Source: Aestuariirhabdus sp.
GTDB lineage: Bacteria > Pseudomonadota > Gammaproteobacteria > Pseudomonadales > Aestuariirhabdaceae
Assembly (NCBI GenBank): GCA_030622755.1
Contig: JAUXFT010000011.1
Location: forward strand, 1 to 44,128
Reading direction: 5' to 3'
DNA: 44,128 nt
Shown here: positions 18,170-26,663 of the stretch, in pieces
Layout: each line of letters starts with the position of its first letter
Position numbering within the stretch: the stretch's first letter is position 1
Translations under genes and position numbers: made by a program
Notes under the pieces: model-generated
What the model was told of the DNA's origin: nothing
Database searches by the model: none
What the model saw: only the letters and a program-made list of their open reading frames with translations

Positions 18170-18273
18170 CCACTTACATCCTTCTTGGTTTTAAGTCTTA
18201 CTCGATTATGCGTTGTGATTGAAGAATTGGCCAGCTATGCTCTGGGGCTTTCATCACAGAACCAAGCTTTCCC

Positions 18274-19065
18274 ATGATTGAAGCTTTGATAGGGCTTTCG
18301 CCTTCTGTTGTTATGTTTCTGATTTTCGTGGCATTCGCTGCCGGATTTATAGACGCAATTGCCGGCGGAGGCGGATCGTTGACGATTCCAGCCCTGCTGA
18401 CTGCGGGACTCCCTCCCCACCTTGCCCTTGGAACCAACAAGCTATGCGCAAGCTTTGGATCTCTTACCGCTTCCCTGACCTTTTATCGACGTGGGATTTT
18501 CACTCCGTCCTTCTGGGTAGCTGCCGCTATTGCAACAGCTATTGGAGCTGCTCTGGGGACACTTGCAGCAGATTTTATCAGCGCTGAATGGTTAAACCGC
18601 CTCTTACCCTTGATCATATTACTGACAGCCATTTATGCACTCATTACCAAACCAAATACTCATGATGATCAAGGTACAAAACCTGAGCCGCATAGACCGA
18701 TAATCCAGTGGCTACAAGGCCTGGGGATGGGGTTTTACGATGGAGTCGCTGGCCCGGGAACAGGTTCCTTCTGGACCCTCAGCAGCATGAAACTGTACAA
18801 AATGAATATGCTGTTTTCTTCGGGACTTGCGCGAGTCATGAACTTTATCAGTAATTTTGTCAGCCTGTTAACGTTCGCTGCGCTTGGTCATGTAAACCTG
18901 GCTCTTGGGGTCGCACTGGGTATAGCACTGATGGCCGGTGCCTATGTTGGTGCACGTTCAGCCATTAGCCTGGGTAGCCGCTTCATTCGACCGGTATTCA
19001 CGACCGTCGTTGTTGTAATTGCTTTGCGCCTTATGTGGCAACACTGGATTGAGCCATTTATGTAA
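18274..19065 (+). CDS. TSUP-family anion transporter (TauE/SafE/YfcA-like)
   Basis: 263 aa inner-membrane protein. Seen: eight or so hydrophobic helices in two halves, with the family signatures AGFIDAIAGGGGSLTIPALL in the first (about 23-42) and GFYDGVAGPGTGSFW in the second (about 155-169). Known: TauE/SafE proteins export sulfite, sulfoacetate or other small anions. Because cysI lies a few kb away, a sulfur link is possible, but YfcA-type members have no proven substrate. The ribosome site is weak. No clear terminator follows, only a 9-bp inverted repeat. Confidence 0.9.
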   Translation: MIEALIGLSPSVVMFLIFVAFAAGFIDAIAGGGGSLTIPALLTAGLPPHLALGTNKLCASFGSLTASLTFYRRGIFTPSFWVAAAIATAIGAALGTLAADFISAEWLNRLLPLIILLTAIYALITKPNTHDDQGTKPEPHRPIIQWLQGLGMGFYDGVAGPGTGSFWTLSSMKLYKMNMLFSSGLARVMNFISNFVSLLTFAALGHVNLALGVALGIALMAGAYVGARSAISLGSRFIRPVFTTVVVVIALRLMWQHWIEPFM

Positions 19066-19108
19066 AAACAATGTGGATCAACGACCAACGAATAAATTTA
19101 TACATATT

Positions 19109-19155
19109 ATCAGGGGAGCACCTGGCGTTAACTAACCACAGCTATTTCCCCTGAT
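19109..19155. repeat. 9-bp inverted repeat between convergent TSUP gene and fimL
   Basis: ATCAGGGGA (19109-19117) and TCCCCTGAT (19147-19155), 29-nt loop, no U-tract. It may help end either transcript, but the support is weak. Confidence 0.3.
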
Positions 19156-19160
19156 GCCCA

Positions 19161-20816
19161 TCAGCTACAGGGATAACCCAGTTCAGCCATAGCCGACTCA
19201 GTCATTTCAAGCACGTCTGCACCTTCGTATTTTCCACCGCTGAGGCCTTGCATATAGAAGTCCAGGCCCGTTAAAGCGTCCGCCAGGGTTTCCAACGATC
19301 CTTGTGCTGGTGGTTCCTGATTATTTAATATTTTTTCATTTAAATAACGCTGGCAAGCACCTATCGCGCACGATGCTCGAGCCTCGTCAATAAACAGTAA
19401 ACCTCCTCGAATACCATCAAGCGTGACGTCGACGTTAGCAAGGTGCATTTGATCCCAATCAGATTCGGTATAAGCAGTAATCGACCGCTTAAGTAGCGCA
19501 AGACCATTTTGTGATTCACCTATCACAACAATGCGCGCTTCAAACAGCTGGTTAGACGCCATGATAGCGGCCTCATCCTGCTCAACCGTTCTCAGGTCTT
19601 TTGATGCTCTGGGTTGCTCCAGACTGGCAACTATCGACTCAACATAGAGGATGGCATCAGCTAGTTTCAACAATTGTTCATTGTTTTCAACACGATCCTG
19701 GCGAACCCACTCCTCAATCGATGATTGATTTGCCTGTAAAAATTTTCCGGCAGAATGAAGACCTACCATGCCTAGTGTTTTTGGCAGGCGAGTCAAAATT
19801 TCCAACATCGCGCTGTAATCAACATGACTGCCACGCTCCGCCAGATCCAACATATCCTTTAATGCGGACAACTCATCTTTCAGGGCCTCAGAAAGAGAAC
19901 GGAACACCTCGTTTCCTGGGCCTGTCATAATCGAACGCTCTTCAGCAAGGCTCTGATCATTAAACGGCAACGGCAACAAGCCAAATTCCTGCTTAATTTC
20001 GCTAGCCTGCGCCCCTGACGAGCCCCCCAAGACCACGAGATACAACAGATCCTTAAACTGCTGTTGGCTAACCTCAGCGGAGCTATCATTAGCGATCAGT
20101 TTACGAATCAGCCGATCAATACTTCCCAGCAATGACTTACGCTGGATATAAGTAGACATCCCAATATCCAGAATGGTTTCCAACGCAGCACCGGCCACCT
20201 TGAATAATTGGGCACCCTTTCCTGGTTCCATCAAACCGTATAATCGCTGAACTGCTTGCCCCATCAGTTGGACCGCTGCAACTGTATTTTTTTCACGAAA
20301 AAAATCGAGTAGACCAACCTGATACATCAAACGCAGTCGCTTTCCAGTTTCTTCACTCGTTATCAACTGACCAATATCGCCACCGTCAGGTAACTGTGCC
20401 CTTATGGAGTAAAAGAAACATTCAGGTAGCAGTGGCTGACGCCGAACTTTCCTCAGCTCATTAATGGTCGGCAACAGCAGCTCTGGAATCTCTTCTTTAC
20501 TCTGTTGCAGGTATTCAATATATCTATTGAGAACAAATAGCGAATTGCTTAATGCCCCAAGAGCCTCATCGTGATCAATACCCGCTCCTTCAGGGATATC
20601 AGTGGCCAGCTCAAACATCTCTTCAGCCAACAGCTCACCAGCACTCATCTCAATGAGGCTCAGCGTCCCTCGAATCTGTTTAATGTAATCAACACATTCC
20701 TGAAGATGAGACCCCTGATTTCGAGCTTCAATAAATTGCTCAAGGCTGCTTTCTGCATGTTGGATGGTTGTTTCCAGCTCTTCACGAACCAGACTTAATG
20801 AACTAGCACCGGCCAT
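19161..20816 (-). CDS. fimL: FimL-like protein (ChpA N-terminal/Hpt-like scaffold)
   Basis: 551 aa, cytoplasmic, largely alpha-helical and acidic. Seen: an N-terminal Hpt-like helical stretch (about 5-110; ECVDYIKQIRGTLSLIEMSAGELL) followed by a longer helical region resembling the N-terminal part of the ChpA kinase, without kinase or receiver domains. Known: in P. aeruginosa FimL supports type IV pilus function and cAMP synthesis together with the Chp system and FimV, and lacks a phosphorylatable His. The gene sits beside an enoyl-CoA hydratase gene there too, as I recall. The start is ATG with AAGGGGG 5-10 nt upstream. It follows the crotonase gene by 42 bp on the same strand. No pilus gene is in the window. 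Confidence 0.85.
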   Translation of the reverse strand: MAGASSLSLVREELETTIQHAESSLEQFIEARNQGSHLQECVDYIKQIRGTLSLIEMSAGELLAEEMFELATDIPEGAGIDHDEALGALSNSLFVLNRYIEYLQQSKEEIPELLLPTINELRKVRRQPLLPECFFYSIRAQLPDGGDIGQLITSEETGKRLRLMYQVGLLDFFREKNTVAAVQLMGQAVQRLYGLMEPGKGAQLFKVAGAALETILDIGMSTYIQRKSLLGSIDRLIRKLIANDSSAEVSQQQFKDLLYLVVLGGSSGAQASEIKQEFGLLPLPFNDQSLAEERSIMTGPGNEVFRSLSEALKDELSALKDMLDLAERGSHVDYSAMLEILTRLPKTLGMVGLHSAGKFLQANQSSIEEWVRQDRVENNEQLLKLADAILYVESIVASLEQPRASKDLRTVEQDEAAIMASNQLFEARIVVIGESQNGLALLKRSITAYTESDWDQMHLANVDVTLDGIRGGLLFIDEARASCAIGACQRYLNEKILNNQEPPAQGSLETLADALTGLDFYMQGLSGGKYEGADVLEMTESAMAELGYPCS

Positions 20817-20858
20817 TCAGCCCCCTTTCAAATCTTTTAATAGCTCGCGTCAACACAT

Positions 20859-21671
20859 TCAATCCTCAAACACTGCCTGTGTCTTATTCATACCCGCCAT
20901 TACAGCAACTTTCAGATCTGTAGATTGCAACATGGCAGCATTCCAGGTCGCCACATAGTTAAGGCCATCTTCAACAGAATGATCCCGGCTGTAACGAATC
21001 ATCTCTTTTGTACCTTGCACGGCTATTGGGGATTTTTCGGCAATCTGTTCTGCCAGACCCATAACCCTGCTCAGCATCTCATCGGATGACTCAAATACTT
21101 CATTTACCAATCCAATTTTTTGTGCCTCGCCCCCTGGCACCACTCGCCCTGTATAGGCCAGTTCACGCATAACTCCATCCGCAATTATATGAGGTAAGCG
21201 CTGCAGAGTACCCCAATCCGCAGCAAGCCCCATATCAACTTCTTTAATGCAAAAACCTGCAGTTTCAGTACTGTAACGCATATCACAGCAAGCGATCAGA
21301 TCGATACCACCGCCGTAACAACATCCATCTATAGCTGCCAGCACTGGCTTGGGACAAGCATCGACTACATCCATCAGACGCTGAGTTTCCCTCACGACGC
21401 TCTTCAGCTTAAACGCATTACGTCCCACTTCTTTACCCAATTTGCCAGCAATTTCCATTAACATGCCAAGATCAATTCCGGAACAGAAGTGCTTACCATT
21501 ACCACTCAGTACCACGGCACGAACACTGACTTCACTGGATGCCCACTCAAAAGCATTCTGAAGTTCTTGCCATAACTCCCGATCGATCGCATTAGCCTTA
21601 GCGGCCCTGTTGAGCATAATATGAGCAACTTTCCCCTTCTGCTCCACTGCGACCGTTTTCAACCCCAACAT
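20859..21671 (-). CDS. Crotonase-family enzyme, probable delta(3,5)-delta(2,4)-dienoyl-CoA isomerase
   Basis: 270 aa. Seen: crotonase fold with oxyanion-hole segments HFCSGIDLGM (about 61-70) and DGCCYGGGIDL (about 115-125). The three residues that define mammalian dienoyl-CoA isomerase (ECH1 Asp176, Glu196, Asp204) have equivalents with identical spacing here: Asp124, Glu144 and Asp152, within KEVDMGLAADWGTLQRLP. A general enoyl-CoA hydratase would have a Glu/Glu pair instead. Expected role: moving double bonds during beta-oxidation of unsaturated fatty acids with odd-numbered double bonds. Annotation pipelines would probably call it enoyl-CoA hydratase. It is upstream of and co-oriented with fimL. 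Confidence 0.85.
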   Translation of the reverse strand: MLGLKTVAVEQKGKVAHIMLNRAAKANAIDRELWQELQNAFEWASSEVSVRAVVLSGNGKHFCSGIDLGMLMEIAGKLGKEVGRNAFKLKSVVRETQRLMDVVDACPKPVLAAIDGCCYGGGIDLIACCDMRYSTETAGFCIKEVDMGLAADWGTLQRLPHIIADGVMRELAYTGRVVPGGEAQKIGLVNEVFESSDEMLSRVMGLAEQIAEKSPIAVQGTKEMIRYSRDHSVEDGLNYVATWNAAMLQSTDLKVAVMAGMNKTQAVFED

Positions 21672-22048
21672 CCTGTCACCCCATATTACAAATCATGCAT
21701 ATTTAGCACATTACTATATCAACCCTAAAGCAAAATGCTAAGTAGTTAATGCAAGCTGCTGTAACGAAAACAAGAGTGACTTCACGCTTCTCTAACTCAA
21801 AGCCTGTGACATTGGCGATCAATTTCTGTGAATTTCATTAACATTCAATAAATCAGAGGATAATTTAGCCAAAAGCTCTGAATTTCTCTTTTTTTTAAAC
21901 GGCTCATAGAATATTTTTCAACGGAGCAGTTATAATGCGCCCGCTTTGCGTACGCACCGAGGATCGGGTGCAACTTTCCAGATACAATAACGTCGATTAT
22001 TTCTCGACTTATTCAATCGGCAATCATGAATTTAAGGGGAAATAGCAG
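21672..22048. other. Divergent intergenic region with nhaB promoter and leader
   Basis: 377 bp between the crotonase gene (-) and nhaB (+). It contains a perfect -10 box TATAAT at 21931-21936 followed by a GC-rich discriminator, then a leader of about 105 nt with two small hairpins (21954-21971 and 21992-22008) and a ribosome site AGGGG 9 nt before the nhaB ATG. The AT-rich part 21700-21900 shows nothing else I can name. Confidence 0.55.
21931..21936 (+). promoter_or_regulatory. Candidate -10 box of the nhaB promoter
   Basis: TATAAT, followed by GCGCCCGC. No good -35 box is seen 16-18 bp upstream, so it may need an activator. Transcription would start near 21943. Confidence 0.45.
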
Positions 22049-23551
22049 ATGAGCTCGCTAAGAGGCGCTTTTGCGAACAACTTTCTGGGCAACACCTCAG
22101 GTTGGTACAAAAACACAATCATCGCCTTCCTGATTTTAAATCCCATCATTATGTATGTTGCGGGTCCAACGGTTGCCGGATGGGCCCTGGTATTGGAATT
22201 TATTTTCACTCTTGCGATGGCGTTAAAATGCTACCCGTTGCAACCTGGCGGCCTCCTTGTCGCAGAAGCGATGATTATCGGTTTAAGCAGCCCCGAGACT
22301 CTCAAGCATGAAGTATTCCAGAATTTCCCTGTAATATTGCTGCTGATGTTCATGGTAGCGGGCATCTACTTCATGCAAGATTTGCTACTTTTACTATTCA
22401 CCAAAATGCTGATTGGTGTCCGTTCGAAAGTGATGCTTTCTCTCCTGTTTTCTATTGCTGCTGCATTCCTCTCAGCTTTTCTGGATGCGTTAACAGTAAC
22501 TGCCGTCGTCATCAGTGTCGGCATAGGCTTTTATTCGGTCTACCACAAAGTGGCATCGGGCAAAAAGCTCCAAAACCCCGATCATAATCACTTACATGAT
22601 GACCTGGTCGTAGAGTTCCATCGTAGCGATCTACAGCAGTTTCGCGCATTTCTAAGAAGCCTGATGATGCACGCCGCGGTCGGCACTGCATTAGGCGGGG
22701 TATGTACCTTGGTTGGCGAACCACAAAACCTGCTAATCGCTGAAAAACTGGGGTGGGATTTCCTCGAATTCTTCGTTCGAATGGCCCCCATTACCATGCC
22801 CGTTCTCGCTTGCGGATTACTGACTGTTGTCCTGTTAGAGAAAACTGGCTGGTTTGGTTACGGCGCTCTATTGCCCGATAAAGTACGTGTCGTCCTGGAA
22901 GAATACGATAAGATCGAAACCGGAAAACGCACCAGTAGTGATAAGGCGGCTTTGGTTGTACAAGCGATTGTTGCTGTTGTGCTGGTACTGGGGCTCGCTT
23001 TTCACATCGCTGAAGTGGGGCTTGTAGGTCTGTTGGTAATCGTCTTAATCACCGCATTTAACGGCATTATTGAGGAACATCAAATCGGTAAGGCATTCGA
23101 GGAAGCCTTACCCTTTACGGCACTTCTGGTTGTGTTTTTTGGCATTGTTGCCGTCATTCATGACCAGCATCTGTTTACCCCGATTATTACCGCGGTTCTG
23201 GCAATGGACATGGACGTACAGCCCACCATGTTCTTTATCGCCAACGGCGTACTCTCAATGATCAGTGACAACGTTTTTGTTGCCACTGTCTACATCAACG
23301 AAGTTAAAGCCGCTTATGACGCTGGATCCATTAGTCGCGAACATTTTGAAACCCTTGCTATTGCCATTAACACCGGTACCAACCTGCCAAGCGTTGCCAC
23401 ACCTAACGGTCAGGCAGCGTTTTTGTTTTTGCTGACATCTGCTGTTGCTCCGCTGCTGCGTCTTTCATACGGCCGTATGGTAATCATGGCTTTGCCCTAT
23501 ACCGTGGTCATGAGCACTGTTGGTGTGATTGCGGTAAATTATACGCTTTAG
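22049..23551 (+). CDS. nhaB: Na+/H+ antiporter NhaB
   Basis: 500 aa, standard length (E. coli 513). It is an inner-membrane antiporter that expels Na+ in exchange for protons, important for salt tolerance. Seen: about 12 hydrophobic helices; the N-terminal [37 protein letters not shown] with conserved Asp in the first half; [22 protein letters not shown] in the middle; and [14 protein letters not shown] plus [19 protein letters not shown] near the C-terminus, all typical of NhaB. It stands alone on its strand between a divergent neighbour and a terminator, so it is probably monocistronic. An identical placement near fimL is known in Pseudomonas, as I recall. Confidence 0.97.
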   Translation: MSSLRGAFANNFLGNTSGWYKNTIIAFLILNPIIMYVAGPTVAGWALVLEFIFTLAMALKCYPLQPGGLLVAEAMIIGLSSPETLKHEVFQNFPVILLLMFMVAGIYFMQDLLLLLFTKMLIGVRSKVMLSLLFSIAAAFLSAFLDALTVTAVVISVGIGFYSVYHKVASGKKLQNPDHNHLHDDLVVEFHRSDLQQFRAFLRSLMMHAAVGTALGGVCTLVGEPQNLLIAEKLGWDFLEFFVRMAPITMPVLACGLLTVVLLEKTGWFGYGALLPDKVRVVLEEYDKIETGKRTSSDKAALVVQAIVAVVLVLGLAFHIAEVGLVGLLVIVLITAFNGIIEEHQIGKAFEEALPFTALLVVFFGIVAVIHDQHLFTPIITAVLAMDMDVQPTMFFIANGVLSMISDNVFVATVYINEVKAAYDAGSISREHFETLAIAINTGTNLPSVATPNGQAAFLFLLTSAVAPLLRLSYGRMVIMALPYTVVMSTVGVIAVNYTL

Positions 23552-23559
23552 GGATTATT

Positions 23560-23589
23560 GAGCCGCTATCCGCACATCGATAGCGGTTC
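23560..23589 (+). terminator. Hairpin just after nhaB
   Basis: GAGCCGCTATC (23560-23570) and GATAGCGGTTC (23579-23589) form an 11-bp stem with one G-U pair and an 8-nt loop. It lies 8 nt after the stop and has no U-tract, so it probably acts together with the U-tailed hairpin at 23640. Confidence 0.5.
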
Positions 23590-23639
23590 ACCAACCTCCT
23601 GTATTCTAATCGCACATTATTAATATGATTATTATGTGC

Positions 23640-23677
23640 AACAAAAAAGGTACCCCTTCCAGGTCGCCTTTTTTGTT
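23640..23677. terminator. Bidirectional terminator between nhaB and dnaQ
   Basis: AACAAAAAAGG (23640-23650) and CCTTTTTTGTT (23667-23677) form a perfect 11-bp stem with A and T runs on both sides, placed between two convergent genes. Confidence 0.7.
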
Positions 23678-23765
23678 TTCTCTATGCTTCCAGCTTAAAC
23701 GAGCTTATTTCTATAAGTTTGCAAAATCCATAAGTATTGCCGGGTTATTACCTGAAGTCACAAAT

Positions 23766-24467
23766 TTAAAGGTCGCGCCATACGCAGCTGCCCTTACCCG
23801 CGATTTCATCGAGCTTTTTTTCATGCGCTTCAAGCTCTGCATCGCTAGCACGAATTACGCCGAGAGGTAATCTACCTGCTGCCAAACGACGAATAAGCGC
23901 TGCATCCGCATTGGCCGAATCACCATCACCACCCAACGATAAACTGGTTTGCCCGCCAGTCATTACCAAATAGAGATCTGCAAGAATCTCGGCATCCAGC
24001 AACGCGCCGTGCAACTCCCGGGACGAATTATCTACTCCATAACGCTTACACAATGCATCCAGATTGTTGCGCTGCCCTGGATGACGCCCCCTGGCCATAA
24101 CCAGAGTATCGGTAATTTGGCAAAAGGTCCCAACTTCGGGAAGCGTAGAATCCAGTAAACGGAACTCGTGATCAATAAAACCCACATCAAACGGAGCGTT
24201 ATGAATAATCAGTTCAGCGCCGCGAATAAATTCAATGAAATCAGTGCAGACCTCGGCGAACCCTGGCTTGTCCGCGAGGTATTCATTGGTAATACCGTGC
24301 ACCGCCATTGCCCCCTGATCAACTTCTCGATCGGGATTCACATAGGCATGAAAGTGACGCCCGGTGTGTTTTCGCCCTACCAACTCAACACACCCGATTT
24401 CGATAATTCGATGCCCCTGACTGGGCTCCAGGCCTGTTGTTTCTGTATCCAGTACAACCTGACGCAT
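23766..24467 (-). CDS. dnaQ: DNA polymerase III epsilon subunit (3'-5' proofreading exonuclease)
   Basis: 233 aa from the ATG at 24465-24467, which has an AGGA ribosome site and gives the usual MRQVVLDTETTG N-terminus. The frame is open 16 codons further, but those overlap the rnhA coding sequence. Seen: the DEDDh exonuclease residues Asp7 and Glu9 (DTET), Asp94 (NAPFD), His153 and Asp158 (HGALLDAE), then a C-terminal segment that in E. coli binds the alpha subunit. It proofreads during chromosome replication. It starts 4 bp after the position where an intact rnhA frame would end, so the two genes form one unit, co-oriented as in Pseudomonas rather than divergent as in E. coli. Confidence 0.95.
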   Translation of the reverse strand: MRQVVLDTETTGLEPSQGHRIIEIGCVELVGRKHTGRHFHAYVNPDREVDQGAMAVHGITNEYLADKPGFAEVCTDFIEFIRGAELIIHNAPFDVGFIDHEFRLLDSTLPEVGTFCQITDTLVMARGRHPGQRNNLDALCKRYGVDNSSRELHGALLDAEILADLYLVMTGGQTSLSLGGDGDSANADAALIRRLAAGRLPLGVIRASDAELEAHEKKLDEIAGKGSCVWRDL

Positions 24468-24471
24468 ATTC

Positions 24472-24931
24472 CTATCCTTTAGTCGCTTGCTGAGCGCCTT
24501 CATTGGCAAGCTCATCAGCTAATTCGTTCCCAGGGTGCCCACTGTGCCCCTTAACCCACAACCACTCGATTTGATGTTCAACTACAGCCTCATCAAGAGC
24601 TTGCCAAAGATCCGCATTTTTTTACCGGTTGCTTTGCCGACGTTTGCCATCCGCGTTTTTTCCAACCCGCCATCCACTCAGTGATTCCTTTACGCACATA
24701 CTGAGAATCAGTGGTCAGTCGAACGTTACAGGGACGCTTAAGCACTGTTAACGCTTTGATAGCCGCCATCAACTCCATGCGATTATTCGTGGTGTTTTCC
24801 TCGCCACCGCACAGTGTGCGTTCTGCGCTACCATAACGTAAAACGGCACCCCAACCTCCGGGACCCGGATTTCCCTTACAAGCACCCTCTGTATAAATTT
24901 CTACTTGGGTTTTCGACAACTTTTTCGACAA
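24472..24931 (-). pseudogene. rnhA: Ribonuclease HI gene, frameshifted and with altered catalytic residue
   Basis: RNase HI cuts the RNA strand of RNA:DNA hybrids. From the TTG start (24929-24931; AGGAGG site 6 nt before it) the frame yields only 112 aa and ends in unrelated residues (KCGSLASS). Removing one base from the A7 run (T7 at 24617-24623 on the plus strand) restores a 152-aa protein that continues [19 protein letters not shown], then [17 protein letters not shown], and stops at 24472 just before dnaQ. Thus His124- and Asp134-equivalents lie only in the shifted frame. Separately, the first catalytic Asp (E. coli Asp10, TDGSC) is Glu here: the codon is GAG in [14 protein letters not shown]. 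The Glu48 and Asp70 equivalents are intact. A 12-bp in-frame duplication (TTGTCGAAAA twice, 24908-24931) sits at the start. A sequencing error could explain the frameshift but not the Glu. Confidence 0.85.
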
Positions 24932-25708
24932 CTAATGCCTCCTGATATTTCGTTCCACGGCAGCATTACCAGCCAATCGCTTACCCTTAACTTTCCAGCG
25001 AGGTGAAATTGGGGTGACCACCATATCTTCTCGGGTCGCGGTGATTATATAAAACTCCCCCAGGGGAAGTTTCAAATAACGAGCCAGCGCCTGAATTTTA
25101 TTTCCTGTGCGGTGTAAAAAATTTGATATCTTCGATGAAAAAAACGGACCGTAGCATACCTCATCTACAGAATACCCTAACAACTTTAACCAATCCTGAA
25201 TACGATGCGCAGAGATGTACCGACCGTCTGAAAGTGGCTCTCTTCGCTCCGGGGCAATTCGATTAAGCAGATTAAATAAGCTGTAAGGGTTAAACCCGAT
25301 AATAATTATTTTCCCACCAGAAATTACAGTGCGGGAAGCTTCTCTTAGCAACTGCTGGGGCTCATGGCAAAAATCGAGAGCATGGTGCATAAAGACCGCA
25401 TCCAGGCTACGATCTGCAATCGGCCACTGAGAATACGAACAACGAACCTGAGCTTTATCGATGGTCGCTACAGGAGTTGGGTTAATGGTAACTCGATGGT
25501 CTATACGACAATCTTGCAACAACTCGCCATCAGTGCCTATGCCTATATGCGCGCAATGGTATCCAAAAACGAACGCCAGCCTTTCCTCAAGAAGAGCACG
25601 CTGCTGCTTTCCCAGCTCAAGCCCCGACGGGCTGGAAAACCACTGTTTCAAGGATGGCAGCAACGCATCAAAATCCTGACGCTGTCTTCTTTTAAACCAT
25701 AACCCCAT
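24932..25708 (-). CDS. SAM-dependent methyltransferase, YafS-like
   Basis: 258 aa from the ATG at 25706-25708, which has GGAAGAG 5-6 nt upstream and gives MGLWFKRRQRQ. A longer frame starts 23 codons earlier without such a site. Seen: a class I methyltransferase core with a degenerate motif I (HIGIGTDGELL, about 53-63), an acidic SLDAVFMHHALDF segment (motif II/post-II, about 99-111) and GGKIIIIGFNPYS (about 127-139). Known: a methyltransferase gene (yafS in E. coli) sits between rnhA and gloB in many gammaproteobacteria; substrate unknown. The stop codon abuts the rnhA TTG start. It is divergent from gloB across about 90 bp. Confidence 0.87.
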   Translation of the reverse strand: MGLWFKRRQRQDFDALLPSLKQWFSSPSGLELGKQQRALLEERLAFVFGYHCAHIGIGTDGELLQDCRIDHRVTINPTPVATIDKAQVRCSYSQWPIADRSLDAVFMHHALDFCHEPQQLLREASRTVISGGKIIIIGFNPYSLFNLLNRIAPERREPLSDGRYISAHRIQDWLKLLGYSVDEVCYGPFFSSKISNFLHRTGNKIQALARYLKLPLGEFYIITATREDMVVTPISPRWKVKGKRLAGNAAVERNIRRH

Positions 25709-25798
25709 GTTGCACTCTTCCTGAATACTGTACGCTCTATAGTAACACCCTTGCGGTAACGGCCAATACATCGACAATCACCAAAAGAGAACGAAATC

Positions 25799-26584
25799 AT
25801 GCTATCCATCCAGCCAATTCAAGCATTTAACGACAATTATATCTGGATACTTTTCGATCAAAAAAAAGCATGGGTAGTGGATCCGGGGGATGCAGCACCT
25901 GTTGAAAGCTACCTTAAGGAACACCAACTGGTGCTGGAAGGCATTCTGATAACCCATCATCACCCGGATCACATTGGCGGCCTCGCCTCCCTAATTCAAA
26001 GCTATCCCAACATTACAGTTTACGGCCCGCATAACCCCAATATACAAAGACTCACAGACCGTCTGAAAGAAAACAAACAGATAGACGTACTAGGCCACAG
26101 GTTTAGAGTCATTGAAACACCGGGACATACTCTGGACCACATCTGTTACTTCAGCGAACTATCCGAGGCCGACCACCCCGTGATTTTTAGTGGGGACACC
26201 CTTTTTGCCGGTGGCTGCGGACGCCTGTTTGAAGGCAGTGCCGCGCAGATGCACCAATCTCTACAGAAACTAGCCGAGCTACCCATTACTACGCGAGTCT
26301 ATTGCGCGCACGAATACACCCTGGCCAACCTGGATTTTGCTCTGGCAGTTGAACCTGAAAACCCTGAACTTATTGCCCGCACAAAGCAGGCGCAACTGCA
26401 GCGCAAGAACCACCGCCCCACCGTTCCCTCAACCATAAGAGAAGAACTCTCAAGCAACCCTTTCATGCGCATAAAATGCCATTCAGTCATCGAAGCCGTT
26501 TCTAATCGTTTGAAAAATACTGCAATCCCAGCAACTGAAGCTGATATCTTTGCGGCAATTCGCAGTTGGAAAGACTGCTTCTAG
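25799..26584 (+). CDS. gloB: Hydroxyacylglutathione hydrolase (glyoxalase II)
   Basis: 261 aa metallo-beta-lactamase-fold enzyme that hydrolyses S-lactoylglutathione to D-lactate and glutathione, completing methylglyoxal detoxification in the cytosol. Seen: the binuclear metal motif THHHPDHIGG (about 51-60), a second His in ETPGHTLDH (about 107-115), the bridging Asp in SGDTLFAGGCGRLFEG (about 130-145), and the C-terminal HAC-type helical domain with AHEYT and KNHRPTVPSTI. The start is ATG at 25799 with an AAAGAGA stretch upstream. mltD follows directly, as in E. coli and Pseudomonas. Confidence 0.96.
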   Translation: MLSIQPIQAFNDNYIWILFDQKKAWVVDPGDAAPVESYLKEHQLVLEGILITHHHPDHIGGLASLIQSYPNITVYGPHNPNIQRLTDRLKENKQIDVLGHRFRVIETPGHTLDHICYFSELSEADHPVIFSGDTLFAGGCGRLFEGSAAQMHQSLQKLAELPITTRVYCAHEYTLANLDFALAVEPENPELIARTKQAQLQRKNHRPTVPSTIREELSSNPFMRIKCHSVIEAVSNRLKNTAIPATEADIFAAIRSWKDCF

Positions 26585-26663
26585 GGGCCCCCTTGCAATA
26601 GTGGTACACTTCTCCGCTTTAATTCTGGGCCCAAGGGCCATCTTCAACATTTACTTCTTTGGT

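Noticed and set aside
24617-24623. Programmed -1 ribosomal frameshift at the A7 run in rnhA
   Set aside because: A -1 slip leads into a frame reading MRIFGKLL, not RNase H. The needed shift is +1 (or one A fewer in the RNA).
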